Of a stretch of DNA of 39,350 nt, positions 24,763 through 33,885 are shown piece after piece (within the stretch, counting starts at the first letter, position 1; each line of letters starts with the position of its first letter). This DNA is from an uncultured Saccharofermentans sp. (GTDB taxonomy: Bacteria; Bacillota; Clostridia; Saccharofermentanales; Saccharofermentanaceae). The notes below the pieces were generated by a model. The model had not been told where the DNA came from, did no database searches, and saw only the letters and a list, made by a program, of their open reading frames with translations. The translations under genes were made by a program, and so were the position numbers. Location: NCBI GenBank assembly GCA_905234715.1, contig CAJOJI010000009.1, forward strand, positions 1 to 39,350, read 5' to 3'.

Positions 24763-26853
24763 ATGTCGAATATCAACAAAAAACATGAAGATCTTAAGTC
24801 CCTGGGACTCGTTGTCTTTGGACTTCTTCTTAATCTTGTCTGCGGTAAGGTCGTTTCCCTTTTGGGTCTCCCCTTCTATTTTGACTGCATCGGCACCATC
24901 GCGGCTGCCGTTACGGGCGGCTTTATGCCTGCCGTACTGGTCGGCTTCTTCACGAACATCTTAAGCGGTATCACAGATTACACGAATCTCTACTACGGAG
25001 TCCTGAATGTTCTCATAGCCATCATCGCTGCTGCTTTTGCGCAGAAGGACTATTTTAAGAAGATCTCCGTGAAAATGATAATTCCCGTCTTGTGTTTCAT
25101 CCTCGTCGGCGGCGGAATCGGCTCCGTCATCACATGGGGACTTTACGGAAACACTTTAGGCGACGAACTCGCTTCTTCCCTTGCCGGCAAGATCTATACC
25201 AATGTCGTTCAGAACGCTTTCTGGGCACAGATGTATGCCGGACTCATAATGGATATTCCGGATAAGTTCATCAGCACGATTCTCGCTCTCCTGATCTGCC
25301 TTGCATATCCGAAGAAGTTCAAACCTCAAAGAGACAACATCAATCTTGCAACGCTGACAGAAAAGGGTATCTCCCTGAGCGGAAAGATCATCATCTCCGT
25401 AACGCTTATCTTCGGTATCGCTGCAACAGTTGTAACCTATGTAAGCTTCAGACAGTTCAGAGACACCATCATCAATTCCGAAGCACAGTACGCCACCGAT
25501 ACTGCGAAATTCGCAGCAACTCTCATCGACGGCGACAAGGTAGACGAATACCTGGCACGCAAGGACAGTGCAGAAGGTTATTTCCGTATCAAGAGATATT
25601 ACGGTCTCATCTGGAACAGCTCAGACAGGATCCAGTATCTCTACGTTTATCAGATCCGTGAAGACGGATGCCATGTTGTTTTCGATGTTGATACACCTGA
25701 TACACCGGGCTCTGAAACCGGCGAGATTATCCCGTTTGACGAGAGCTTTGAGCCTTACATAGAAGACCTTCTTGCAGGACGCGAGATCGAACCCATCATC
25801 ACCGACGACACATACGGCTGGCTCCTCTCATCTTATGTTCCTGTTTACGACAGCAACAACAGATGCAAGTGCTATGTCTGCGTTGACGTATCGATGCCTA
25901 ACATTACCGACGTCGAGAGAACATTCACGTTCAGGATCACGACGCTTCTCATGGGATTCTTCATCACGATCCTCACGCTGAGCGTATATCTTGCAAAGCG
26001 CTTTATCGTCACTCCGGTCAACAGTCTTGCCAAGCTGGCAGGCGATTTTGCCTACACTAACGACGAGGCGCGTAAGGAGACTCTCGACAGCATCAGAGAG
26101 CTCGAGATCAAGACAGGAGATGAGATCGAACATCTCTATAACGCGATGGCAAAGACCACGCGTGACACCGTCGATTACATCAACCAGTCACAGCGTAAGA
26201 ACGAAGCTATCTCCACCTTCCAGTCCGGCATGATCAACGTTATGGCGGACCTCGTTGAGAGCCGCGACCAGTCAACGGGCGAACACATCAAGAACACCTC
26301 TTCCTATGTTGAGATCATCTGCGACGAGCTCATCAAGGAAGGCAAGTTCTCTGACATTCTTGATGAGGAATTTAAGAACAACATCGTATCTTCCGCACCA
26401 ATGCATGACATCGGAAAGATCAAGGTATCCGACACGATCTTAAACAAGCCCGGCAAGTTCGAAGACTGGGAATATGAGATCATGAAGACCCATGCGGCAG
26501 AAGGCGCAAAGATCATCCGCACGGTTAAGAAGACTGTCGATAACGAGGAGCTCAAAGAGAACTATCTCGGCGAAGCAGAGAACATGGCTCACTACCATCA
26601 CGAGAAGTGGAACGGTAAGGGCTATCCTGACGGACTCAAGGGCGAAGAGATCCCGCTCTCCGCAAGGATCATGGCTGTTGCCGATGTTTTCGATGCGCTT
26701 GTTGCAGTACGTGTTTATAAGCCGGCAATGCCGTTTGAAAAAGCAGTATCAATAATCAAGGAAAGCTCAGGCGAGCATTTCGATCCTGATGTCGTTCAGG
26801 CATTCCTTAATGCAGAAGACAAGATCCGTGCGGTCACGGAAAAACTTCACTGA
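24763..26853 (+). CDS. Membrane sensor with HD-GYP c-di-GMP phosphodiesterase domain
   Basis: A 696-residue protein. Residues about 15-190 are five or six hydrophobic helices that resemble an ECF-transporter substrate-binding subunit (FYFDCIGTIAAAVTGGFMPA). A further helix at about 205-228 leads to a 170-residue extracytoplasmic region, then a helix at 395-415, a HAMP-like linker and the catalytic domain. H548-D549 (HDIGK) and HHEKWNGKGYP (612-622) are intact, so hydrolysis of c-di-GMP to pGpG is expected. A small AAGGC/GCCTT hairpin lies before the GGGAG ribosome site. The ligand for the membrane part is unknown. Confidence 0.88.
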   Translation: MSNINKKHEDLKSLGLVVFGLLLNLVCGKVVSLLGLPFYFDCIGTIAAAVTGGFMPAVLVGFFTNILSGITDYTNLYYGVLNVLIAIIAAAFAQKDYFKKISVKMIIPVLCFILVGGGIGSVITWGLYGNTLGDELASSLAGKIYTNVVQNAFWAQMYAGLIMDIPDKFISTILALLICLAYPKKFKPQRDNINLATLTEKGISLSGKIIISVTLIFGIAATVVTYVSFRQFRDTIINSEAQYATDTAKFAATLIDGDKVDEYLARKDSAEGYFRIKRYYGLIWNSSDRIQYLYVYQIREDGCHVVFDVDTPDTPGSETGEIIPFDESFEPYIEDLLAGREIEPIITDDTYGWLLSSYVPVYDSNNRCKCYVCVDVSMPNITDVERTFTFRITTLLMGFFITILTLSVYLAKRFIVTPVNSLAKLAGDFAYTNDEARKETLDSIRELEIKTGDEIEHLYNAMAKTTRDTVDYINQSQRKNEAISTFQSGMINVMADLVESRDQSTGEHIKNTSSYVEIICDELIKEGKFSDILDEEFKNNIVSSAPMHDIGKIKVSDTILNKPGKFEDWEYEIMKTHAAEGAKIIRTVKKTVDNEELKENYLGEAENMAHYHHEKWNGKGYPDGLKGEEIPLSARIMAVADVFDALVAVRVYKPAMPFEKAVSIIKESSGEHFDPDVVQAFLNAEDKIRAVTEKLH

Positions 26854-26873
26854 TAGAATTAAACGGAAATCAA

Positions 26874-27215
26874 TTACCCGCGTTCGCTGTTAAGCTTCTC
26901 GATGAGATCGAACTGTGAGCTTATCTGGAAACGGATATCGTTCTCCATTGCGGTCACAACATCACCCTCAGCAACTGTCTCACTGCTGTTGGCAACCGCC
27001 TCATAAAAATCGTTCGTGGCCTTCTCTCCGTATGTCTCAACAAAGAGATTCTCGAGCTGCCTTGCGCTTATTACTTCATCAAGATAACGCTTGGTAACGA
27101 GGACAAAAATATCGTAGAGTTCTTCTTTGCTGTATTCATTTTCATTGTCAACGAAAAACTCGACTTCGTCGCGGAATTCCTGCCCGTTTAAGTGCAATAA
27201 ATCTTTAAAATCCAT
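26874..27215 (-). CDS. Small acidic protein, function unknown
   Basis: A 113-residue soluble, mostly helical and acidic protein (KDLLHLNGQEFRDEVEFFVD, EVISARQLENLFVETYG). I recognise no domain. AGGGGG nine bases before the ATG supports translation. It converges on the HD-GYP gene with 20 bases between stops, and diverges from the esterase. Coding quality is good, but no role can be suggested. Confidence 0.65.
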   Translation of the reverse strand: MDFKDLLHLNGQEFRDEVEFFVDNENEYSKEELYDIFVLVTKRYLDEVISARQLENLFVETYGEKATNDFYEAVANSSETVAEGDVVTAMENDIRFQISSQFDLIEKLNSERG

Positions 27216-27347
27216 ATCCTAAAACCCCCTAAAAAATCTCTTGTCTGAATGATAATAAAATGAAATTCAAGTGTCAAAGCCGATGCGGTGAATTATGGGG
27301 TAAAATAGCAATATTATGCAAAAGACTTTCAAAAAGAGGACGCAAAA

Positions 27348-28319
27348 ATGAACAGGATCGAAATTTGGAATGACGGTGAGTACACCTACCCCATGGCTTT
27401 TGATTTCAGGCCGAACTTAAGATCCTATCTCATAGACGACGATAAGACCCGTCCCTGCATGATGGTCCTTCCCGGCGGCGGCTATGCCGTGGTCGTTCCT
27501 CCCGAAGGCGAACTCGTTGCAAAAAGATTCAACGAACTCGGATACAACTGCTTCGTCATGACATACACAACGAACCAGACGATGAAAGCGCCCGTAATGG
27601 ACCAGGCAATGAGAGACCTTGCAAGAGCTATCCGCTTTGTAAGAAAGAATGCTGACGAATACCGCATCGACAAAAACAAAGTTTATGTCTGCGGCTTCTC
27701 TGCAGCAGGCCACGTTTGCGGAAGCGTCTGCGATTACTGGGAAGAGATAGAAGACACTAATCCCGACTACAAAGACATCTCCTGCAAACCTGATGCGGCA
27801 ATCCTCTCATACCCTGTCATAACATCAGGTGAATATGCTCATCAGGATTCATTCCGTTTCCTTTTAGGCGCCGACATTTACAACAGAACAGACGAGGAAG
27901 CGAAAGCACTTCTTAACAGATATTCACTCGAAAAGAACGTTAAGGAAAACAATCCTCCCTGCTTCATCTGGCAGACGGAAACAGATAACCTTGTTCCCGT
28001 TCAGAACAGTTATCTCTACGCAGAAGCACTGAAGGAAAAGGGTGTCAGATACGAGCATAAAACATTCCCGAGAGGCTTTCACGGTCTTTCGATTCCCAAC
28101 GATAACTGGGCAACCGGAAACCACGGTGAACCTTACACCGCAGAGCAGAGCTTCGCGCTTGTAAGAGCGATCAAGGAAGGAAAACTCGAAGATCCCGACA
28201 ACATCTGCGACACGCTTTTGGGCTTCCTTAATCCGCCGCCGGCAGACATGGAAATTCCCAGCTTCCCTGAAGTATGCGTATGGCCCGAAATGGCAGACAA
28301 TTTCATTAAGTCGCTTTAA
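27348..28319 (+). CDS. Alpha/beta-hydrolase esterase, acetylxylan-esterase type
   Basis: A 323-residue cytoplasmic esterase of the BD-FAE/acetyl-hydrolase kind. The oxyanion loop is VLPGGGY (44-50), the nucleophile serine is in CGFSAAGH (GxSxxG-like) near residue 119, the acid is probably D in QTETDNLVP and the histidine is in RGFHGLS. No signal peptide, so it would act on imported oligosaccharides or small esters. AGAGGA precedes the ATG. The last intact gene of the Clostridial half. Confidence 0.85.
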   Translation: MNRIEIWNDGEYTYPMAFDFRPNLRSYLIDDDKTRPCMMVLPGGGYAVVVPPEGELVAKRFNELGYNCFVMTYTTNQTMKAPVMDQAMRDLARAIRFVRKNADEYRIDKNKVYVCGFSAAGHVCGSVCDYWEEIEDTNPDYKDISCKPDAAILSYPVITSGEYAHQDSFRFLLGADIYNRTDEEAKALLNRYSLEKNVKENNPPCFIWQTETDNLVPVQNSYLYAEALKEKGVRYEHKTFPRGFHGLSIPNDNWATGNHGEPYTAEQSFALVRAIKEGKLEDPDNICDTLLGFLNPPPADMEIPSFPEVCVWPEMADNFIKSL

Positions 28320-28363
28320 TCTATAAAAAGCAAAATTGAAGTACTGAAAAGAAGGATATAAAA

Positions 28364-29146
28364 ATGATCGAATATAGAATTGCAACCAGTGATGATATCG
28401 AACTTTTAATGAGCAGCCGTTTGGAAATGCTGCGCGTCGTAAACGATCTTTCTGACGATTACGTTTATTCGGATGAGATCATTCGTGAGAGCCGCGAATA
28501 CTTTCTTCACGGTGACCAGCTGACCGTACTTGCACTGGATGGTGGCAAAGTTATCCTTCATCCTTATCCGAATGAGGCTTTGGAATATGCAGAAGATGCC
28601 GAGCCGATGATGTTCCACTTTGGTACAGATGGAAGTGGGTATGATGCTATTATAATTCCCGATGGTGGATGCAGAAATCAGTTCGCAGAAAGCTCATTTA
28701 AAGAACATGATGTAGAGGGTCACAAACTAAGTAGACTTCAAACGTGGATGAAAGGAATGGATGTGTTCGCATTTGGAATATCAACAGCTCCCAAATCTGT
28801 AAAGAAACTAGCAGAATATTTTGGTTTTGATTATAGCGGTTATGATTATTTAGTATTGCATCAAGCCAATATGAAAATGAACAAAATGATAGCAAAAAAG
28901 CTAAAGTTTGATGAAGAAAGGGTGCCATCTTCAATGTATCGATTTGGTAACACATCTTCTGCATCTATACCATTGACTATAATTACAGAGTTGGGTGAAA
29001 GAGTAAAGAGCCCCACCAAATTATTGTGTTGTGGATTTGGTGTAGGATTATCTTGGGGTACTGTAGCTCTTAACGTAGATAACTTGGTAATATCAGAATT
29101 GGTAAATGTAGATGATAACGAAATAAACGAAAAATATGTCATATAA
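28364..29146 (+). pseudogene. Chimeric ORF: GNAT acetyltransferase start joined to KASIII C-terminal half
   Basis: Residues 1-64 are the start of a GNAT acetyltransferase (MIEYRIATSDDIELLMSS... to DGGKVI, the strand just before the acetyl-CoA site). From about residue 72 (ALEYAEDAEPMMFHFGTDG) the frame is the back half of a ketoacyl-ACP synthase III, with its histidine in LHQAN (H166) and asparagine in FGNTSSAS (N196). The KAS catalytic cysteine and the GNAT P-loop are both absent, so neither activity is expected. The join falls between 28,553 and 28,577, in frame by chance, and coincides with a drop in G+C. The KAS part resembles the complete KASIII at 29891. Overlaps the next SDR gene by 11 bases. 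Confidence 0.85.
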
Positions 29147-29885
29147 TCCATATTCATTAGAGGGGAAAACAATATTGATAACAGGAGCATCTTCTGGGAT
29201 AGGGCAGGCAACAGCCATTGAGTGTTCAAAGCTAGGAGCCAATGTCATAATAATCGGTAGAAATGAAGAGCGCCTAAAGGCTACTATTTCGCAAATGGAA
29301 GGAGAAAGCAATTTCTATCTGAAATGTGATTTCTCTGATCCTTCAAATTTGGATAGTATAATAGATCAATTGCCTAAATTAGATGGGCTAGTGAACAATG
29401 CGGGCGTCGGCCATATGACTCCGATTCCTTTTATTAAAGAAAAGGATCTTGAAGAGATATTTAAAGTTAATACTTTTACACCGATTCTATTATTAAAACT
29501 CCTTTCCAAAAAGAAACTGTTGAAGAAGAATTCTTCAGTTGTTTTTACGAGCTCAGTAGCAGGATTAGGTGCAGCATCAACTGGTAATGGCATATATACG
29601 GCTTCGAAGGGTGCTCTGAGTGCATTTATTAAAGTAGCAGCATTAGAGTTAGCTACTAAGGGAATAAGAGTAAATGCGGTATGTCCGGGAATGACCAAAA
29701 CTCCGTTAATTGAGAACGAATCGGTTCAAGAAGAAGAGTTGCAAAAAGATATGGAACGTTATCCGTTGAAACGATACGCAGATCCTAAAGAAATCGCATG
29801 GGGAATCATATATTTGCTATCTGATGCATCAAGTTTCGTTACTGGTGATAATTTGGTTATCGATGGCGGTCTAAACGTATATTAA
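29136..29885 (+). CDS. Short-chain dehydrogenase/reductase, FabG-like
   Basis: A 249-residue classical SDR. NAD(P)-binding TGASSGIG near residue 17, NNAG at about 87-90, catalytic serine in FTSSVAG and the Y154-x3-K158 pair (YTASK). C-terminal GDNLVIDGG. Likely a ketoacyl or ketose reductase; placed between a KASIII fragment and a full KASIII, a beta-ketoacyl-ACP reductase role fits best. It is the most AT-rich gene here with no Shine-Dalgarno site. Confidence 0.9.
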   Translation: MSYNPYSLEGKTILITGASSGIGQATAIECSKLGANVIIIGRNEERLKATISQMEGESNFYLKCDFSDPSNLDSIIDQLPKLDGLVNNAGVGHMTPIPFIKEKDLEEIFKVNTFTPILLLKLLSKKKLLKKNSSVVFTSSVAGLGAASTGNGIYTASKGALSAFIKVAALELATKGIRVNAVCPGMTKTPLIENESVQEEELQKDMERYPLKRYADPKEIAWGIIYLLSDASSFVTGDNLVIDGGLNVY

Positions 29886-29890
29886 ATAAT

Positions 29891-30943
29891 ATGGCATTTT
29901 TAGAGATAAAACACGTTGCCCTTAGAGGCATGTCTGCCTGTGTACCCCAAAACATAGAAAAGAATATTGACTCCTATCAGAAGTGGGGTGACTATACAAA
30001 AATCAGAAGTCTTATAGGTATAGATCAGCGTCATCTTTTTAATGATGGAAGATGCACCTCTGATTTGTTTTATGGCGCAGCGGAGAAGTTGATTGAAGAG
30101 TTGGGATGGGAGAAAGATGAGATTGATGCAATCGTCTGTGTAACTCAAACCCCCGATTTTATTCAGCCTCCTGTTGCTTGCATCCTTCAAAATCGTTTAG
30201 GCTTAAAAGAAGAATGTTTTGCGACGGATATTCCGCACGGATGTTCTGGCTGGGTGTATGGATTAAGTATACTCAGTTCAATTATGCAAAATGGGTCAAT
30301 CAAGAAGGGACTACTTTTTTCTGGTGATACGGCATCAAAAGTAGCATCTCCTGAAGATAAGACGACGCTTCCTCTGTTTGGTGATGCGGGTACATGTACA
30401 GCCCTTGAATATACGGAAGAAGAATCATCCATCAAATTTGCCCTTTGTACTGATGGCTCTGGAAGTGATAAAATACAGATTCGTGATGGTGGCTATCGAC
30501 ATCCGTTTAATGAACATACCCTTGATATGGTTGACTATGGGGATGGCATTGTGAGAAATAACAATCATATCTTTATGGATGGTATGTCCGTTTTCTCATT
30601 TGCGATTTCGAAAGCGCCCAAACAGATAAAAGATCTGGTGGAAAAATATTCTATCAATCAGGAGGAGATAGATTACTATGTATTGCATCAGGCCAATCTG
30701 TTCATGGATGAAAAAATTCGTAGAAAGATGAAACTTTCCAAAGACAAGGTGCTATACTGTATTGAGGAGTTTGGTAACACCAGTAGTGGTTCCATTCCTC
30801 TGACTTTAGTTTCAAGAGCAAAGGATGATTTGGAGAAAAGACACTTGAAACTCATAGGCAGTGGTTTTGGTGTTGGACTCTCATGGGCTGCAGCCTATTT
30901 TGAGACTGATCATATTGTTTGTCCAGGTGTAATAGAGATTTAA
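29891..30943 (+). CDS. Ketoacyl-ACP synthase III
   Basis: A thiolase-fold enzyme that starts or extends an acyl chain by decarboxylative condensation on a carrier protein. The Cys-His-Asn triad is complete: C118 (HGCSGW), H266 (LHQAN) and N296 (FGNTSSGS). GDAGTCTALEY matches the region at which the preceding chimeric ORF joins its KAS part, showing the two are paralogues. At 350 residues it is slightly longer than FabH. The dedicated ACP at 33886 and AMP ligase at 34135 are likely partners. Starts five bases after the SDR, without a ribosome site. Confidence 0.92.
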   Translation: MAFLEIKHVALRGMSACVPQNIEKNIDSYQKWGDYTKIRSLIGIDQRHLFNDGRCTSDLFYGAAEKLIEELGWEKDEIDAIVCVTQTPDFIQPPVACILQNRLGLKEECFATDIPHGCSGWVYGLSILSSIMQNGSIKKGLLFSGDTASKVASPEDKTTLPLFGDAGTCTALEYTEEESSIKFALCTDGSGSDKIQIRDGGYRHPFNEHTLDMVDYGDGIVRNNNHIFMDGMSVFSFAISKAPKQIKDLVEKYSINQEEIDYYVLHQANLFMDEKIRRKMKLSKDKVLYCIEEFGNTSSGSIPLTLVSRAKDDLEKRHLKLIGSGFGVGLSWAAAYFETDHIVCPGVIEI

Positions 30944-30944
30944 T

Positions 30945-31742
30945 ATGGCAGATCTTAAACAATTAAAACAGGATGTTCTTTGGATGAGAAAGCGGATATT
31001 GGAATTGGCTTTAAAGTCCGGCTCGTCCGGTGCTCACCTTGGAGGCTCCTTATCAATGGTAGAGATTCTGGTAGCTTTATATAGTGTAGCCAACATCTCT
31101 CATGATGATAGCCGTGATAGAGTCATTTTGAGTAAAGGCCATGGTGCATTGGCTCTTTATACCGCATTAGAGTTAAATGGAAAGATGTCGAAAGAATTAG
31201 TTGATACTTTTGAAACTAATGGCACACATCTTTTTGCTCATGCATCAAGAGATGTTGAGCATGGTATTGAATTTTCTGGCGGTAGTCTCGGTCTTGGTAT
31301 ATCCTATGCTGTAGGTGTAGCCATTGCTTGTAAAGAAAAGGGCCTGAATAATCATGTATATGTGATAGTTGGTGATGGCGAATGCAATGAAGGTCTATTT
31401 TGGGAAACTCTAATGACCATCAAACAATTCCAATTGAACAATATGACCATTATTGTTGATAATAATGGATTGCAAGCCGATGGCTTTACCAATGAGATCA
31501 TCGATCTATCTCCCATGACGGACAAACTGCAAGCATTTGGACTAAAAGCTATTGACGTTGCTGGTCACGATATTGAGGCATTGATGAATGTGTTATCATC
31601 AAAGGAAGAAACTCGTCCTGTTGCCATTGTTGCCAATACTATCAAAGGTAAGGGCGTCTCATTCATGGAGAATTCTGCTGCCTGGCATCATGGTGTGCTT
31701 AATCAGAAGAAGTTTGACAAGGCAATGGAAGAACTATCATAG
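30945..31742 (+). CDS. Transketolase-like enzyme, N-terminal (TPP) subunit
   Basis: A 265-residue protein corresponding to the thiamin-pyrophosphate domain of transketolase. The TPP motif runs from G143-D-G to N173-N (GDGECNEGLFWE, then VDNNG). HLGGSLSMVEILVALY and SKGHGALALYTALE are conserved. It pairs with the next gene, the usual split arrangement. Ordinary central transketolases are also split in some bacteria, but the setting among acyl-carrier and SDR genes suggests a dedicated two-carbon transfer or ligation reaction. One base separates it from the KASIII stop. Confidence 0.93.
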   Translation: MADLKQLKQDVLWMRKRILELALKSGSSGAHLGGSLSMVEILVALYSVANISHDDSRDRVILSKGHGALALYTALELNGKMSKELVDTFETNGTHLFAHASRDVEHGIEFSGGSLGLGISYAVGVAIACKEKGLNNHVYVIVGDGECNEGLFWETLMTIKQFQLNNMTIIVDNNGLQADGFTNEIIDLSPMTDKLQAFGLKAIDVAGHDIEALMNVLSSKEETRPVAIVANTIKGKGVSFMENSAAWHHGVLNQKKFDKAMEELS

Positions 31743-31747
31743 GAGTT

Positions 31748-32719
31748 ATGGAAAACAGATTGAAATATAACGCAAAGATGATGTCCATGTTTGGACAGAA
31801 TGGTGTCGTCTTTGGTAGTGCCTTGGAATTCTATCATGACCAATATCAGATTAAAGTGTTGACATCTGATATGGCGTATGGCGCAGGATTGTCGCGCTTT
31901 AAGCAGAAATTTCCCAATGATTTTTATGATGTGGGTATTGCAGAGCAGAATCTGATGGGCATAACAGCCGGATTGGCTTCGGAAGGGTTCAAATGTGTTG
32001 CAACAGCACAAGCCTGTTTTTTAAGTATGCGCAGTTTTGAACCTGTCAGACAATATATGGGTTATATGCAGATTCCGGCAATCTTGATTGGTATTAATAG
32101 TGGTTTTGCCCTGACTTATTTTGGAAATTCCCATTATGCGCTAGAGGATTTGAGTCTTATGCGCACCATTCCGAATATGACCATTCTCTCTCCTGCTGAT
32201 GCCGGAGAGGCTGTCAAGGTATTTGAAGCTGCATTACAAATGAACAGTCCTGTATATATACGTCTTTCCGGAACGACAAATTGTCCTGTAGTATATCCAG
32301 AAGATTTTGAATATGACTATCGCAAGGCACATGTCGTTTATAATCAAGGAAATGATGTCGTACTTTTTGCTACAGGTTCAATGGTCTTTCAAAGCCTGAA
32401 GGCGGCCGAAATGCTTAATAGTGAAGGATTTGGTGTTAAGGTCATAGATATACATTGCCTGAAGCCCATAGATAAAGAAACTATTTTGAAAGAAATAGCC
32501 GGAGCAAAATTGGCTGTTAGTGTAGAAGAACATTTTGTCAATGGTGGACTAGGTAGCGCAGTCGCAGAGGTGATGTCTGCAAAACTTGCAACTTGCCGAC
32601 TGATGCGTTTGGGCGTACAAGATCAATTCTCAGAAGTGGGTGATTATCAGTATCTGTTAGAGCAAAATGGATTAACTCCAGAAAAGATTGTTGCTTCTGT
32701 TAAAGAAAGATTGTCATGA
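31748..32719 (+). CDS. Transketolase-like enzyme, C-terminal (Pyr) subunit
   Basis: A 323-residue partner carrying the pyrimidine-binding domain and C-terminal domain. E66 in VGIAEQNL is the glutamate that activates the TPP ring. YALEDLSLMRTIPNMT is typical. The end of the pyrimidine domain and the transketolase C-terminal fold (VKVIDIHCLKPID, SVEEHFVNGGLGSAV) are present. Overlaps the VOC gene by four bases (ATGA). With the previous gene it should form an alpha2-beta2 enzyme. Confidence 0.93.
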   Translation: MENRLKYNAKMMSMFGQNGVVFGSALEFYHDQYQIKVLTSDMAYGAGLSRFKQKFPNDFYDVGIAEQNLMGITAGLASEGFKCVATAQACFLSMRSFEPVRQYMGYMQIPAILIGINSGFALTYFGNSHYALEDLSLMRTIPNMTILSPADAGEAVKVFEAALQMNSPVYIRLSGTTNCPVVYPEDFEYDYRKAHVVYNQGNDVVLFATGSMVFQSLKAAEMLNSEGFGVKVIDIHCLKPIDKETILKEIAGAKLAVSVEEHFVNGGLGSAVAEVMSAKLATCRLMRLGVQDQFSEVGDYQYLLEQNGLTPEKIVASVKERLS

Positions 32720-33135
32720 AGGCTTATCCATTTATAACCAAGGTTAATCATATTGGTGTTGCCACCAAAAACTATCAGGAAACAGCGGCCTTTTATGAAT
32801 CAATAGGCTATCATGAGATAGTGGGAGGGTATGACCCCAATCAGAATGTATATGGCTATTTCTATGAAGCAGACGGTAAGCCTACCATAGAATTACTAGC
32901 ACCATACGACGAGAAATCTCCTATCAATAAGATACTTGAGAAGAATGGAGTGACACCCTATCATCTGTGCTATGAGATTAACTGTAGCATAGAAGATGCC
33001 ATCAAGGAAATGAAGGGCGACAGATTTATGGTCATCGCCAAACCGACACATTCTGATAATCTAAAGGGACGTGTTTGTTTTTTGTTTCATAAAGATGTAG
33101 GGATTGTAGAGTTACTTGAATATGAGAAGGTTTGA
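32716..33135 (+). CDS. VOC-superfamily protein (glyoxalase/epimerase type)
   Basis: A 139-residue protein with two beta-alpha-beta-beta-beta repeats. Metal ligands expected of methylmalonyl-CoA epimerase and glyoxalase I are visible: H in VNHIGVA (12), E in TIELLAPYD, H in PYHLCYE and E in GIVELLE. The epimerase reading fits better than glyoxalase, because the acyl-thioester enzymes around it could need a stereocentre inverted; substrate unknown. Overlaps the next SDR by 14 bases. Confidence 0.85.
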   Translation: MKAYPFITKVNHIGVATKNYQETAAFYESIGYHEIVGGYDPNQNVYGYFYEADGKPTIELLAPYDEKSPINKILEKNGVTPYHLCYEINCSIEDAIKEMKGDRFMVIAKPTHSDNLKGRVCFLFHKDVGIVELLEYEKV

Positions 33136-33865
33136 AGGAAAAAATGTTGTCATCACTGGCAGCAGTAGAGGCATAGGCTTGGCCATCCTTGAAGAATTTG
33201 CTAAAGAAGGGGCCAATATTGCAGCTTGTAGTAATCATAGAAGCGATTCTGTTATTGAGAACTATAAGAATATAAGCTCCCAATATGGTGTCGATATCTA
33301 TCCTTTCTTTTTCGATATGTCTGATGAAGATGCGGTAATAGAAGGGGCAAAGTCAATTAAGGAAATTGTGCCTCTGGTTGATGTATTGGTCAATAATGCA
33401 GGGATTTCTCACATAGCTCCTTTTATGTTGACTAAATCAGATGATTTACATCGCGTTTTCCAGGTCAACTTTTTCTCACAGATTGTATTTACAAATGGAC
33501 TCTTAGGAGCCTTAAAGAAAGCAAAGGGCGCAGCTATTGTGAATATGACTTCCATTGCAGGCTTAGATGGCGGAATTGGTGTGACTGTTTATGGCTCATC
33601 AAAAGCTGCTGTCGCTTTGACAACAAAGGTGCAGGCACAGGAGTTGGCTGCCTTTAAGATCAGAGTGAATGCGGTGGCTCCTGGGATGGTGGATACTGAT
33701 ATGGCTGTCAAAATGGGAGAGAAGGCTGTAGAGAATACGACTAATGCTACGGCATTAAAAAGATTGGCAAGGGCAGAAGAGGTGGCGCAGTTAGTGACGT
33801 TTTTGGCCTCTGATAATGCTTCATACATAACCGGACAAGTTGTTCGAGTTGATGGTGGAATTTAA
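33122..33865 (+). CDS. Short-chain dehydrogenase/reductase, FabG-like, second copy
   Basis: A 248-residue classical SDR. TGSSRGIG at about 11-18, NNAG near 90, Ser in NMTSIAG and Y157-x3-K161. It shares only the family plan with the SDR at 29136, so two different reduction steps are likely. The start is taken at the ATG at 33122, inside the VOC gene; two codons earlier an alternative start exists. The ACP gene follows after 20 bases. Confidence 0.9.
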   Translation: MRRFEGKNVVITGSSRGIGLAILEEFAKEGANIAACSNHRSDSVIENYKNISSQYGVDIYPFFFDMSDEDAVIEGAKSIKEIVPLVDVLVNNAGISHIAPFMLTKSDDLHRVFQVNFFSQIVFTNGLLGALKKAKGAAIVNMTSIAGLDGGIGVTVYGSSKAAVALTTKVQAQELAAFKIRVNAVAPGMVDTDMAVKMGEKAVENTTNATALKRLARAEEVAQLVTFLASDNASYITGQVVRVDGGI

Positions 33866-33885
33866 TAAATGAAAATTTTTGAAAT

